The position numbers and the translations under genes were made by a program. A DNA stretch of 64,000 bases from Desulfobacillus sp041396245. Its GTDB lineage: Bacteria; Pseudomonadota; Gammaproteobacteria; Burkholderiales; Rhodocyclaceae. Positions 48,562-58,741 of this stretch are shown here, in pieces. Where the stretch lies: positions 1-64,000 of the forward strand of contig JAWKYW010000003.1 in assembly GCA_041396245.1 (NCBI GenBank), read 5' to 3'. Positions within the stretch are counted from its first letter, which is position 1; every line of letters starts with the position of its first letter. Below the pieces are notes generated by a model. It did no database searches. It was not told the DNA's origin and saw nothing but the letters and a program-made list of their open reading frames with translations.

Positions 48562-48992
48562 CGGCCGATGGCGATCAGGACGCTGCAGGGCGCGTCTTCG
48601 ATCAGGGTGGCGCCGACCGAGCCTTTCCACCAGCGCGACATGAAGAAGCCGTGCTTGCGATGGCCGACGACGATCAGGTCGGCGTGCAGTTCTCCGGCGA
48701 TACGGCAGATCTCGTCCACCGGTTCGCCGGTGACGACGTGGCCCTCGGCCTTGACCCCGCGCTCATCGAGCAGCATCAGGCCCTCGTCGAGAATCTCCGC
48801 AAAACGCCGGTTCTCGTCCTCCTGCAGGGTATCCGGCACGAAGCCCTCGGTCAGGTAGAGCCCGGCCATCAGCGGCGCCACCGCCAGCAGGTGAATTTCG
48901 GCATGCAGGAAATTATTGATGTCGGCGCACTCGAGCAGCGCCGTGCGCCCGCTCTGCGATCCGTCGTAGGCCAGCAGCACTTTCCGGTACAT
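48558..48992 (-). CDS. universal stress protein UspA family
   Basis: This 144-residue single Usp domain starts MYRKVLLAYDGS, and the block DLIVVGHRKHGFF...WKGSVGATLIEDAPCSVLI near the C-terminus carries the ATP-binding loop. Usp proteins accumulate under stress or growth arrest. The ATG at 48992 is preferred; the upstream in-frame extension is proline- and threonine-rich and not conserved. Confidence 0.9.
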   Translation of the reverse strand: MYRKVLLAYDGSQSGRTALLECADINNFLHAEIHLLAVAPLMAGLYLTEGFVPDTLQEDENRRFAEILDEGLMLLDERGVKAEGHVVTGEPVDEICRIAGELHADLIVVGHRKHGFFMSRWWKGSVGATLIEDAPCSVLIAIGR

Positions 48993-49102
48993 GGTTGGAA
49001 CCCCTCCGGCTGTTGTGGTCGGATCGATGGTAATGGAAGGCGGGCGGCGGTTCAATCATCCCTGTTGATATACTTTGCCGCCCCGACCATCAGGCGACGC
49101 CC

Positions 49103-50632
49103 ATGCAGCCAGACATCGACTCCCCGGAACTGACCCTCGGCATCGCCGGCGCCGGCGCCATGGGCCGCGGCATCGCCCAGATCGCCGCCCAGGCCGGCCT
49201 CCGGGTCCTGCTCTTCGACCTGCAGCCCGGCGCCGCGGCGGCGGCGCGGGAGACACTCGCCGCCACCCTGGCCGGGCTGGCCGCCAAGGGCAGGATCGAG
49301 GTTGCGGCGGCCGAGGCCGCCGTCGCCCGCATCGCGCCGGTCGCGGCGCTGGAAGCCTTCGCCCCCTGCCATGTCGTGGTCGAAGCCATCGTCGAGAAAC
49401 TCGAGGCCAAGCGCCAGCTGTTCGCCGCGCTGGAGGACATCGTCGGCGAGGATTGCGTGCTGGCCAGCAACACGTCCTCGCTCTCGGTGACCGAAATCGC
49501 CGCCGCCTGCCGCCGGCCGGGACGCGTCGCCGGCTACCATTTCTTCAACCCGGTGCCGCTGATGAAGGTCGTCGAGGTCATCGACGCCCTGCTCACCGAG
49601 CCCTGGGTCGGCGACGCCCTCGTCGCGCTCGCCCGGCGCCTGGGCCACGCGCCGGTGCGCGCCAGGGACACCCCCGGCTTCATCGTCAACCACGCCGGCC
49701 GCGGCTATGTCACCGAAGCCCTGCGCCTGGCCGGCGAGAACGTCGCCGCATTCCACGTCATCGACGCCATTCTGCGCGAGGCGGCCGGCTTCCGCATGGG
49801 CCCGTTCGAGCTGCTCGACCTGACCGGCCTCGACGTCTCGCATCCGGTGATGGAGTCGATCTACCGCCAGTACTACGGGGAGCCGCGCTACCGGCCCTCC
49901 GCCCTGGCGGCGCAGCGCCTTGCCGGCGGATTGCTCGGCAGGAAGAGCGGACGCGGCTTCTACGCCTACCCGGACGGCAAGCAGCAGGTGCCGCCGGCGC
50001 CGGCCGCTCCCGCCGCGCGGCCGCCTCGCGTCTGGGTGAGCGGCGAACGGCCGCCCTTCGCCGCCGCCGTGCGCGAACTGGTATTCCGGCTCGGCGGCAC
50101 GCTCGACGAAAGTCAGTCGCCGCAGGACGGCGCCTTGTGCGTCGTCACGCCGCTCGGCGAGGACGCCACGGCCTGCGCCGTACGCGAAGGACTGGATGCG
50201 GCGCGCACCGTCGCCATCGACGCGCTCTGCGGACTCGATCGCCACCGCACCCTGATGACCACCCCGCTCACCTCGGTCGCCGCGCGCGACGAAGCCCGCG
50301 GCCTGTTCGCCGCCGACGGCGTGCCGGTTTCCCTCGTCCGCGACAGCGCCGGATGCGTGGCGCAGCGCGTGCTGGCGCACATCGTCAACATCGGCTGCGA
50401 CATCGCCCAGCAGGGCATCGCCACGCCGGAAGACATCGACCGCGCCGTCACCCTCGGCCTCGGCTACCCGAGAGGACCGCTGGCGCTGGGCGACGCCCTC
50501 GGCCCGCGCACCGTCCTCGCCATCCTGGAGAACCTGCAGGGTTTCTATGGCGACCCGCGCTACCGCCCCAGCCCGTGGCTGAAGCGACGCGCCGCACTGG
50601 GCGCCTCCCTGCTGACCCCCGAGTCCGCCTAG
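49103..50632 (+). CDS. 3-hydroxyacyl-CoA dehydrogenase, PaaH type
   Basis: This 509-residue NAD-dependent dehydrogenase has GAGAMGRG near residue 16, ASNTSSLSV near 131 and GYHFFNPVPLMK, with the catalytic histidine near 150. The C-terminal 3HCDH domain occurs twice (about 187-285 and 415-500), as in PaaH of the phenylacetate pathway. It oxidises 3-hydroxyacyl-CoAs such as 3-hydroxyadipyl-CoA. No other paa genes lie nearby, so it may be a general beta-oxidation enzyme. Confidence 0.87.
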   Translation: MQPDIDSPELTLGIAGAGAMGRGIAQIAAQAGLRVLLFDLQPGAAAAARETLAATLAGLAAKGRIEVAAAEAAVARIAPVAALEAFAPCHVVVEAIVEKLEAKRQLFAALEDIVGEDCVLASNTSSLSVTEIAAACRRPGRVAGYHFFNPVPLMKVVEVIDALLTEPWVGDALVALARRLGHAPVRARDTPGFIVNHAGRGYVTEALRLAGENVAAFHVIDAILREAAGFRMGPFELLDLTGLDVSHPVMESIYRQYYGEPRYRPSALAAQRLAGGLLGRKSGRGFYAYPDGKQQVPPAPAAPAARPPRVWVSGERPPFAAAVRELVFRLGGTLDESQSPQDGALCVVTPLGEDATACAVREGLDAARTVAIDALCGLDRHRTLMTTPLTSVAARDEARGLFAADGVPVSLVRDSAGCVAQRVLAHIVNIGCDIAQQGIATPEDIDRAVTLGLGYPRGPLALGDALGPRTVLAILENLQGFYGDPRYRPSPWLKRRAALGASLLTPESA

Positions 50633-50636
50633 CCCG

Positions 50637-51842
50637 ATGACGCTCGACGCCCGCACCATCCTGCTGCTGATGGCCTTCACGGCGGTGCCCACCGCCCTGG
50701 TGCTGGTGGCCGTCTCGCGCTTCTATGCCGCCCGCGTGCGCGGCGTCGGCCACTGGACCTGGGCCAACGTCGCGCTGGCCGCCGGCCTGCTGCTGCTCGG
50801 CCTGTCGCAGACCGCCAACGACCTTCCTGCCCGCGTCGGCGGCAACACCCTGCTGGTGCTGACCACCGCCCTCTACTATCTTGCCATCCAGCGTCTGCTC
50901 GGCGACCGGCCGAACACGCGCCTGGCCTGGTCGACGGTGGCCGCGTCCGGCGTCATTTTCATCCTGCTGTGGTCGACGGCCGCCCCCTACCGCCTCGCGG
51001 TCGGGACGCTGTCCATCGCGCTGGTCATCCTCACCGGCCTCAGCGCCGCCCGGCTGCTGTTGCCGCTTGCGGACGACAAGCCGGTCTCGCACCGCTTCAC
51101 CGGCCTGCTCTTCCTCATCGGCTGCACGCTGATGGCGCTGCGCCTCGGCTTCATGCTCATCTCCGACAGCCCGCCGACGCACCTCTTCGCTTCAAGCCTC
51201 TGGCACGGCATGATCCTCGGCGGCGCCCACATCATCACGATGCTGATGAGCCTGGGCTTCGCCCTGATGATCGTCGACCAGCTCGCCTCCGAACTGAACC
51301 GGCTGGCCACGCTCGACGCGCTGACCGGCATCGGCAACCGCCGCGTCTTCTACAGCCATGCCGAGTCTGAAATGGCGCGTTGCCGGCGCAAGGGCACGCC
51401 GTTGTCGCTGCTGATGATCGATCTCGACCGCTTCAAGTCGATCAACGACACGCTCGGCCATGCCGCCGGCGACGACACCCTGCGCCGCTTCGCCGCGCTG
51501 GTCGGTCCGCACCTGCGCGAATACGACTTTTTCGCCCGTCTCGGCGGCGAGGAGTTCGCCGTGCTGCTGCCCGACGCCGGCGAGGAAACGGCCGTCGCCA
51601 TCGCCGAACGGCTGCGCGAGCTGACCGAGGCCGAGCGCCTGCCCGCGCCCGGTTTCCCGGCGCCCACCACCGCCAGCATCGGCGTGGCGCAGCTGCGCTC
51701 CGGCGAGGACGGCATCGACGCGCTCATGCATCGCGCCGACCAGGCGCTCTATGCCGCCAAACGCGGCGGGCGCAACCGCGTCGTCGCCGCCTCCTGGCTG
51801 CAGGATCCGCAAATGTCGGCACCGTCGCCGGCCACGGCCTGA
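50637..51842 (+). CDS. membrane-bound diguanylate cyclase
   Basis: This 401-residue protein has about six hydrophobic segments over residues 5-215, then a GGDEF domain. The active site is GGEEF near residue 302, and the inhibitory I-site REYD lies exactly five residues before it, so product feedback is likely. It makes cyclic di-GMP from GTP. No sensory domain is recognised in the membrane part. The stop overlaps the ATG of the next gene. Confidence 0.92.
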   Translation: MTLDARTILLLMAFTAVPTALVLVAVSRFYAARVRGVGHWTWANVALAAGLLLLGLSQTANDLPARVGGNTLLVLTTALYYLAIQRLLGDRPNTRLAWSTVAASGVIFILLWSTAAPYRLAVGTLSIALVILTGLSAARLLLPLADDKPVSHRFTGLLFLIGCTLMALRLGFMLISDSPPTHLFASSLWHGMILGGAHIITMLMSLGFALMIVDQLASELNRLATLDALTGIGNRRVFYSHAESEMARCRRKGTPLSLLMIDLDRFKSINDTLGHAAGDDTLRRFAALVGPHLREYDFFARLGGEEFAVLLPDAGEETAVAIAERLRELTEAERLPAPGFPAPTTASIGVAQLRSGEDGIDALMHRADQALYAAKRGGRNRVVAASWLQDPQMSAPSPATA

Positions 51843-52501
51843 TGGTCGACTGGAACGCCATCGACACCGTCCTGCTCGACATGGACGGCACCCTGCTCGA
51901 CCTGCATTTCGACAACCATTTCTGGCAGGAGCACGTCCCGGTGCGCTATGCCGAGCGGCATGGCCTGCCCCACGCCGAGGCGCGCAACCGCCTGACCGAC
52001 ATCTATCGTGCCAGGGCCGGTACGCTGGACTGGTATTGCGTCGACTACTGGACGCGCGAGTTGCAGCTCGACATCGCCCGCCTGAAGGAGGAAGTGGCGC
52101 ACCTGATCGCCGTCCATCCGGACGTGCCGCGCTTTCTCGATGCGTTGCGCGCGGCCGGCAAGGGCGTGGTGCTCGTCACCAACGCCCACCGGAAGAGCCT
52201 CTCCCTGAAGATGGCGCGCACCGGATTGCAGGTGCATTTCGACCTGCTCGTCACCTCGCACGAGGTCGGCCGGCCCAAGGAGGATCCCGCCTTCTGGCCG
52301 GCGCTGCGCGCGACGGTACCTTACGACCCGGCGCGCACCCTGCTCATCGACGACAGCCTGCCGGTACTGCGCGCGGCGCGTGCGGCCGGCCTCGCCCACC
52401 TGCTCGCCGTCCACCGCCCCGACACGCGCCAGCCCGACAAGGACGTCGGCGAGTTCGCCGCCCTGCGCCACTTCGCGGACATCATGCCGGGGCATTCCTG
52501 A
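51842..52501 (+). CDS. HAD-superfamily phosphatase, YrfG-like
   Basis: This 219-residue protein has the nucleophile motif DMDGTLLD near residue 13, VTNAHRK near 113 and the acidic DDS motif near 168, a complete HAD phosphatase. The sequence resembles YrfG, a purine nucleotidase (GMP/IMP 5'-nucleotidase). It overlaps the stop of the diguanylate cyclase gene (TGATG), so translation may be coupled. Whether it degrades products of c-di-GMP turnover is only a suggestion. Confidence 0.87.
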   Translation: MVDWNAIDTVLLDMDGTLLDLHFDNHFWQEHVPVRYAERHGLPHAEARNRLTDIYRARAGTLDWYCVDYWTRELQLDIARLKEEVAHLIAVHPDVPRFLDALRAAGKGVVLVTNAHRKSLSLKMARTGLQVHFDLLVTSHEVGRPKEDPAFWPALRATVPYDPARTLLIDDSLPVLRAARAAGLAHLLAVHRPDTRQPDKDVGEFAALRHFADIMPGHS

Positions 52502-52611
52502 TCGGGCCCCTCGCCGCCGCGACGCCCCCGCCGCAGCGACGCTTTGAGTAGCGCGGATCGCATGCTATTTTTACGAACCGGACAACAAGCCGATCCGCAA
52601 GGAGGACGCAC

Positions 52612-54234
52612 ATGCTGGGCCTGATGCAGAACCTGCCGCTGATGATTTCGTCGCTCATCCGCCATGCCGACCGCTACCACGGCGACACCGGGATCGTCTC
52701 GCGCGAAACCACCGGCGGCCTCCATCGCTATGCCTACCGCGACGCCCACCGCCGTTCGCGCCAACTGGCCCGCGCGCTGATTTCATCGGGGGTCAAGCCG
52801 GCCGACCGCGTCGCGACGCTGGCCTGGAACAACCACCGCCACTTCGAGCTGTATTTCGGCGTCTCCGGCATGGGTGCCATCCTCAACACCATCAACCCGC
52901 GCCTGTTTCCCGAACAGATCGCCTTCATCATCAACCATGCCGAGGACAGCCTGGTCTTCTTCGACCTGACCTTCCTGCAGCTGGTCGAGGGTGTCGCGCC
53001 GCACTGCAAGGGGGTCAAGGCCTGGGTGGCGCTGACCGACCGCGCCCACATGCCGGAATCGAAGCTCGACCTGCTTTGCTACGAGGAGCTGGTCAACGCC
53101 CATTCCGACGACTACGACTGGCCCGAGTTCGACGAGCACACCGCCTCCTCGCTGTGCTACACCTCCGGCACCACCGGCAACCCGAAGGGCGCGCTCTACT
53201 CGCATCGCTCGACGGTGCTGCACGCCTACGGCTCGGCCCTGCCGGATGCGCTCAACCTCTCCGCCCGAGACACCGTGCTGCCTGTGGTGCCGCTGTTCCA
53301 CGTCAATGCCTGGGGCCTGCCCTACGCCTGCGCGCTGACCGGCGCCAGACTGGTGATGCCGGGGCCGCAGCTCGACGGGCCCAGCCTGCATGAACTCTTC
53401 GAGGCGGAAAAGGTGACGGTCAGCGCCGGCGTGCCGACAATCTGGCTCGGCCTGCTGCAGCACCTGCAGGGCCAGGGACTGAAGCTGTCCACCGTCAAGC
53501 GACTGGTCATCGGCGGCTCGGCGGCGCCGCCGGCGATGATCCGCACTTTCGACGAGCAGTTCGGCATCACCGTGCTGCACGCCTGGGGCATGACCGAGAT
53601 GAGCCCGCTCGGCACCGTGAACACCCCCAAGGGCAAACACCTCGATCTGTCAGCCGCCGAGCGCGACAGTTTGCGCCTCAACCAGGGTCGTCCCATCTAT
53701 GGCGTGGACATGAAGATCGTCGACGACGCGGGCAAGGAACTGCCGCGCGACGGCAAGGCCTTCGGCGACCTGCTGGTGCGCGGGCCGTGGATCGTCTCCG
53801 GCTATTTCAAGGGCGAGGGCGGCAACGTCCTGCGCGAGGGCGGCTGGTTCCCCACCGGCGACGTCGCCACGCTCGACCCCGACGGCTACATGCAGATCAC
53901 CGACCGCTCCAAGGACGTCATCAAGTCGGGCGGCGAGTGGATCAGCTCGATCGACCTGGAGAACCTCGCCATGGCCCACCCGGCCGTGGCCGAAGCGGCG
54001 GTGATCGGCGTCGCCCACCCGAAGTGGGACGAGCGGCCGCTGCTGATCGTGGTCAGGAAGCAGGACCAGGCGTTGACGCGCGACGAACTGCTGGATTTCA
54101 TGCGCGACAAGATCGCCAAGTGGTGGCTGCCCGACGACGTCGTCTTCGTCGACAACCTGCCTCACACCGCCACCGGCAAGCTGCTGAAGACCAAGCTCCG
54201 CGAAGCCTTCCGCGACCACAAGCTGCCCGCGTAA
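52612..54234 (+). CDS. long/medium-chain acyl-CoA ligase (AMP-forming)
   Basis: This 540-residue ANL-family enzyme has the P-loop YTSGTTGNPKGAL near residue 180, GMTEMSP near 326, TGD near 417, a DRSKDVIKSGGEWIS block and the C-terminal lysine in TATGKLLKTKL. The WISSIDLEN segment and overall length match medium/long-chain fatty acyl-CoA ligases (AlkK-like). It activates free fatty acids for beta-oxidation or polymer synthesis. The 110 bp before it show an AAGGAGG site but no clear promoter. Confidence 0.9.
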   Translation: MLGLMQNLPLMISSLIRHADRYHGDTGIVSRETTGGLHRYAYRDAHRRSRQLARALISSGVKPADRVATLAWNNHRHFELYFGVSGMGAILNTINPRLFPEQIAFIINHAEDSLVFFDLTFLQLVEGVAPHCKGVKAWVALTDRAHMPESKLDLLCYEELVNAHSDDYDWPEFDEHTASSLCYTSGTTGNPKGALYSHRSTVLHAYGSALPDALNLSARDTVLPVVPLFHVNAWGLPYACALTGARLVMPGPQLDGPSLHELFEAEKVTVSAGVPTIWLGLLQHLQGQGLKLSTVKRLVIGGSAAPPAMIRTFDEQFGITVLHAWGMTEMSPLGTVNTPKGKHLDLSAAERDSLRLNQGRPIYGVDMKIVDDAGKELPRDGKAFGDLLVRGPWIVSGYFKGEGGNVLREGGWFPTGDVATLDPDGYMQITDRSKDVIKSGGEWISSIDLENLAMAHPAVAEAAVIGVAHPKWDERPLLIVVRKQDQALTRDELLDFMRDKIAKWWLPDDVVFVDNLPHTATGKLLKTKLREAFRDHKLPA

Positions 54235-54388
54235 ACCATCGTGTTTCGCTTGTCGGAACGCGTCCTGCCGCCTATCGGCTCAAGTTTTCCCCGGGCAGGC
54301 CGTCAATCGTTGGTAACCCCAACAAAATCGTGTAAGCTCGAACCAAGCAGATGCTTGGCTCGACCGACACGAGAGGAACGCCGGAAAC

Positions 54389-55606
54389 ATGATCTATACG
54401 CTGCACGAAATGCAATACGCCGCCAACGCCCCGTTGAGGCTCCTGGCGGAGGCCAGCCAGCAACTCTTCACCAACCCGTTCAGCCCCCTCGCCTACCTGC
54501 CCCAGAGCAGCCGCGTCGCCGCCGGCTCGGAACTGCTGGCGCGCGTCGCCAGGCGCTACGAGAAGCCTGAGTTCGGACTCGACCATACCCTCATCGACGG
54601 CAAGGCGGTGGCGGTGCGGGAAGAGGTGGTCGAATCGAAGCCCTTCTGCAACCTGCTGCGCTTCCGCCGCGAATCGGCGCCCGAACAGCCGAAGGTGCTG
54701 CTGGTGGCGCCGCTCTCCGGTCATCACGCCACGCTGCTGCGCGACACCGTGCGCGCGCTGCTGCCGGACCACGACGTCTACATCACCGACTGGATCGACG
54801 CCCGCCAGGTGCCGCTCGCCGAAGGCTATTTCCACTTCGCCGACTACGTCGCCTACGTCAGGGACTTCCTCCGCCTGCTCTCGCCCGGCGCGCACGTCAT
54901 TTCGGTGTGCCAGCCGACGGTGCCGGTGCTGGCCGCCGTCTCGCTGATGGCGGCCGAGGACGATCCGGCCCAGCCGCGCAGCATGACGCTGATGGGCGGA
55001 CCGATCGACACGCGCCGCGCGCCGACCGAGGTCAACCGCTACGCCAAGACGCGCAGCCTGCGCTGGTTCGACGCCCACGTCATCACCCGCGTGCCGCTGA
55101 AATACCCCGGCTACATGCGGCGCGTCTATCCCGGCTTCCTGCAGCATTCCGGCTTCGTCGCCATGAATTCCGACCGCCATCTGCAGGCGCACATCGATTT
55201 CTACAATCATCTGGTGGAAGGCGACGGCGAATCGGCCGAGGCGCACCGCAGGTTCTACGACGAGTACAACGCCGTGATGGACCTGTCGGCCGAGTACTAC
55301 CTGGAAACCCTCGACATGGTCTTCATGCGCCACCTGCTGCCGCTGGGCGAGATGACCGTCGCCGGCCGTCGCGTCAAGCCCTGGGCCATCCGCGACACGG
55401 CGCTGTTTACCGTCGAGGGGGAACTCGACGACATCTCCGGCCCCGGCCAGACCGAGGCGGCGCACGACCTGTGCAGCAACATCCCGGCCGGGAAAAAGGA
55501 CCATTATCTCGTGCCGGGGGTCGGCCATTACGGCATCTTCAGCGGCAAGCGCTGGCGCGAAACGGTCTGTCCGCGCGTGCGCGAGTTCATCCGCCGCAAC
55601 GCCTGA
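54389..55606 (+). CDS. phaZ: intracellular poly(3-hydroxybutyrate) depolymerase
   Basis: This 405-residue PhaZ family protein has the catalytic cysteine at residue 174 (VCQPTVP), as in Ralstonia PhaZ1, and a C-terminal histidine in VPGVGHYGIF near 375. It mobilises stored PHB, completing the cycle with phaC/phaB at 40-44 kb. The preceding 154-bp gap contains the leader; a clear promoter was not seen. Confidence 0.93.
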   Translation: MIYTLHEMQYAANAPLRLLAEASQQLFTNPFSPLAYLPQSSRVAAGSELLARVARRYEKPEFGLDHTLIDGKAVAVREEVVESKPFCNLLRFRRESAPEQPKVLLVAPLSGHHATLLRDTVRALLPDHDVYITDWIDARQVPLAEGYFHFADYVAYVRDFLRLLSPGAHVISVCQPTVPVLAAVSLMAAEDDPAQPRSMTLMGGPIDTRRAPTEVNRYAKTRSLRWFDAHVITRVPLKYPGYMRRVYPGFLQHSGFVAMNSDRHLQAHIDFYNHLVEGDGESAEAHRRFYDEYNAVMDLSAEYYLETLDMVFMRHLLPLGEMTVAGRRVKPWAIRDTALFTVEGELDDISGPGQTEAAHDLCSNIPAGKKDHYLVPGVGHYGIFSGKRWRETVCPRVREFIRRNA

Positions 55607-55652
55607 GCCGGCCGCCGCAGCGCTGTTGCGCCGTTGCGGCAGCCCCGCTGTC

Positions 55653-56015
55653 TCAGTCTTCCTCTTCCGTGTCCGGCGCCCGCCGGCTTTCGTGGTGCTT
55701 GACGTCGCCGCGCTGGCGCCGGCCGTATTCCTCGACCTGGCGCTTGGCGGCATCGAAGGCGTCGCGCAGGGCGACGTAAAGATCCTCGTTCTTGTCCCGG
55801 TTCACCACGATCTCGCTGCCCGGCACCTTGATGTCGATGCGTACGTTGTGCAGCTTGCCCTGGTGGTGGTGCTTGTGCGGCAGTTCGACCGAGACATGGC
55901 AGCCGATAATGTGCGGATAGAAGGTCTCCAGCTTGGCGACCTTTTCGCGGATGTGCGTCTCCACCGCGTCGGAATGGGGAATGTCCTTGAAGGTGATCTG
56001 GACGGGTCTCTGCAT
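55653..56015 (-). CDS. ribosome hibernation promoting factor (HPF/RaiA family)
   Basis: This 120-residue protein has the HPF fold pattern (IREKVAKLETFYPHI near residue 22, RIDIKVPGSEIVVNRD near 60, LYVALRDAFDAAKRQVEEY near 80) and an acidic C-terminal tail. It binds the 30S decoding region in stationary phase. It is slightly longer than short HPF but lacks the C-terminal dimerisation domain of long HPF. Confidence 0.88.
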   Translation of the reverse strand: MQRPVQITFKDIPHSDAVETHIREKVAKLETFYPHIIGCHVSVELPHKHHHQGKLHNVRIDIKVPGSEIVVNRDKNEDLYVALRDAFDAAKRQVEEYGRRQRGDVKHHESRRAPDTEEED

Positions 56016-56098
56016 GGCGACACCTGTTGTAAGTGGGTTGGTCGAAGGGCCGCTTTCAGCATAACCGCCGGCGGCGGCACGGCCTGTTGTTCATGACG

Positions 56099-58528
56099 CT
56101 ACGCCTTGTCCCTGCTCTTGCGGCTGCCTTGTTTCCTGCCGGCGGCGGAGAAGGCCTGGCGCAGCGCCGTCAGCTCGGCCAGCTGGGTGGCGACCAGGTA
56201 GTTGATGGTGCCCTCCGGCACGAGGCCCTGCGCGTCCGGCTCGCCGGCCGGCACGCCGGTCAGCAGCTCGACGGCCTGGTCGACGTCCTCGACGGCATAC
56301 ACGGCGAACTTGCCCTCGGCGCAGGCAGCGACGACCTCCTCGCGCAGCATCAGGTGCTTGACGTTCGAGCGGGGGATGACGACGCCCTGCTCGCCGGTCA
56401 GGCCGCGCGCCTGGCAGATGTCGAAGAAGCCCTCGATTTTCTCGTTGACCCCGCCGATCGGCTGTACGCGACCGTACTGGTTCACCGAGCCGGTGATCGC
56501 CAGCGACTGCCGGATCGGCACGGCGGCCAGCGCCGAGAGCAGCGCGCAGAGTTCGGCCAGCGAGGCGCTGTCGCCCTCCACCGGCCCGTAGGACTGCTCG
56601 AAGACCAGGCTCGCCGAAAGCGACAGCGGCAGGCTGCGCGCGTAGCGCGCGGCGAGGAAGGCCGACAGGATCATCACTCCCTTGGAGTGGATCGCACCGC
56701 CCAGTTCGGATTCCCGCTCGATGTCGATGACGTCGCCCTCGCCGATGCGCGCCGTGGCGGTGATGCGCACCGGATGGGCGAACAGGGTGTCGCCGAGGTC
56801 GATCACCGCCAGGCCGTTCACCTGGCCGACATGACCGCCGCTGGAGTCGATCAGCAGGTTGTCGCGCAGGATCTGCTCCTGGATGGATTCGTGCAGACGA
56901 CTGGCGCGATGGCGCCGGGCTTCCAGCGCCGCCTCGATGTCCTCGCGTCCGACTGTGGCGCGCCCCGCCTGGCCGGCGCGATGACTGGCTTCCTGCATCA
57001 GGTCGGAGAGCCGGCGCGTGCTGGCGGAGAGCTTCTCGGCGTCCCCGGCCAGACGCGCACTGTGCTCGATCATGCGCGCCACGGCCTCGCGCGCGAAGGG
57101 GCGCAGGCCGTAATGGCGTGCCAGCATGCCGAGAAAGCGGCCGTAGCTGCGCGTGTTCGGCTCGTTGCGCACGACATCGCTCTCGAAATCCGCGCCGACC
57201 TTGAACAACTCGTCGAACTCCGGGTCGTATTCCTTGAGCAGGTAGTAGAGGATGCGCTCGCCGACGAGCACCACCTTGACGTTGAGCGGCATGGCCTCCG
57301 GCTCCAGCGGCAGCGTGCTGGCAAAGCCGAAAACCTGGCCGAGTGACTCGATGCGCACCTGCGCCGAGCGCAACGCGCGCTTGAGGCCCTCCCAGGCATA
57401 GGGCTGGGAGAGCACCTTGACGGCATCGAGCACCAGATAGCCGCCGTTGGCGTGCTGCAGGGCGCCCGGCTTGATCAAGGTGAAGTTGGTCACCAGCGTG
57501 CCCATGTGGGCGACGCTGTCGACGCGGCCGACCAGGTTCGGGTAGATCGGGTTGTCCTCGAACACCACCGGCGCCGCCTTGGCCGCGCCGTTGTCGACCA
57601 GCAGGTTCACCTGGTAGCGGGCCAGCGAGATGCTGCCGCTGACGATGACGCCGCTCATGTCGCCCTCGGTCTTCGGCTGTTCGCGCAGCTCTTCTCCGCT
57701 CTCGATGACGTCGCGCCTCACTTCGTCGAGGAACTCCAGGATGTTGAGCAGATCGGTGTAGCGCTCCTTCAGTTCCTCGATGAGCTGGCCGACGGCCAGG
57801 CCCATGGTCTCGCGGCTGGCCTCCTTGATGCGTCCCTGCATCTCGCGCCGCCATTGCGGAAACTGGTGCATCAGTTTCTGCAGGCGCTCTCCGTACTCCT
57901 CGATCAGCCGGCCGATGCGGGTCTTTTCCTCGTCGGGCAGCTTCTCGAATTCCTCCGGCCCTATCGTCTCCTCGCCCTTGATGGGGGCGAAGACGAAGCC
58001 GTGCGGCGTGCGCAGCAGGGCGATACCCTTCTCGCCGGAGGCCTGGCCCAGTTCGCGCAGGGCGCCCTCCTCGCGCTGCTTGAACTCCTCCTGGATGGCT
58101 TCGATGCGGACGCGGTATTCCTCGCTCTCGAAAGCCGAGCCGATGGCCTTGGCCAGCTCGGCGACGAACTGCTGCATGTCGTGCCTGAGCCGGTCGCCGC
58201 GACCGGGCGGCATCCGCAGCAGGCGCGGCCTGTTCGGGTCGGAGAAATTGTTGACGTAGCACCAGTCGCTCGGTGCCGGCTCGCCGGCGGCCTTCGTCTC
58301 CAGCAGGCGCCGCACCGCGGCATGGCGGCCGCTGCCCGGCTCGCCCAGCACGAAGAGGTTGAAGCCGGGCTGCTTGATGTCGATGCCGAAGCGCACCGCA
58401 TCGAGCGCGCGCGACTGGCCGACGATATCGGCGGCATCGACCAGCTCGACGGTGGATTCGAAGTCCAGCAGAGCGGGATCGCAGCGCCGCAGCAGCGACG
58501 CTGCGTCGAGAGGCGGAATCGTGGGCAT
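56099..58528 (-). CDS. Lon-related ATP-dependent protease (LonB/YcbZ type)
   Basis: This 809-residue protein has an N-terminal AAA domain of the Lon-related type with Walker A GEPGSGRHA near residue 62 and a C-terminal Lon proteolytic domain. The catalytic dyad is the serine in EGDSASLAE near residue 653 and the lysine in GGVNEKIEGFF near 696. The start MPTIPPLDAASLL at 58528 is preferred over a TTG 33 bp upstream. The function is not well established; it is distinct from Lon itself. Confidence 0.9.
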   Translation of the reverse strand: MPTIPPLDAASLLRRCDPALLDFESTVELVDAADIVGQSRALDAVRFGIDIKQPGFNLFVLGEPGSGRHAAVRRLLETKAAGEPAPSDWCYVNNFSDPNRPRLLRMPPGRGDRLRHDMQQFVAELAKAIGSAFESEEYRVRIEAIQEEFKQREEGALRELGQASGEKGIALLRTPHGFVFAPIKGEETIGPEEFEKLPDEEKTRIGRLIEEYGERLQKLMHQFPQWRREMQGRIKEASRETMGLAVGQLIEELKERYTDLLNILEFLDEVRRDVIESGEELREQPKTEGDMSGVIVSGSISLARYQVNLLVDNGAAKAAPVVFEDNPIYPNLVGRVDSVAHMGTLVTNFTLIKPGALQHANGGYLVLDAVKVLSQPYAWEGLKRALRSAQVRIESLGQVFGFASTLPLEPEAMPLNVKVVLVGERILYYLLKEYDPEFDELFKVGADFESDVVRNEPNTRSYGRFLGMLARHYGLRPFAREAVARMIEHSARLAGDAEKLSASTRRLSDLMQEASHRAGQAGRATVGREDIEAALEARRHRASRLHESIQEQILRDNLLIDSSGGHVGQVNGLAVIDLGDTLFAHPVRITATARIGEGDVIDIERESELGGAIHSKGVMILSAFLAARYARSLPLSLSASLVFEQSYGPVEGDSASLAELCALLSALAAVPIRQSLAITGSVNQYGRVQPIGGVNEKIEGFFDICQARGLTGEQGVVIPRSNVKHLMLREEVVAACAEGKFAVYAVEDVDQAVELLTGVPAGEPDAQGLVPEGTINYLVATQLAELTALRQAFSAAGRKQGSRKSRDKA

Positions 58529-58741
58529 TCGGGCTTTTCTATATTCGAATTTGCCGAACAACTATAACGCCCGCCCAATTCGCACACAAGGGATCATGCG
58601 GGTTCAGGTTTTCGTTCCCGGGCCGATAAGTCATTCAAACCGCCACCGTTGACGCCGGTCAACGAACGCATCGCCGATTGGCCATAGCTTTTGGAATCGA
58701 AAAGGTTCAAGATAACCGCAGCGTGAAGGAAGGAGATCGCC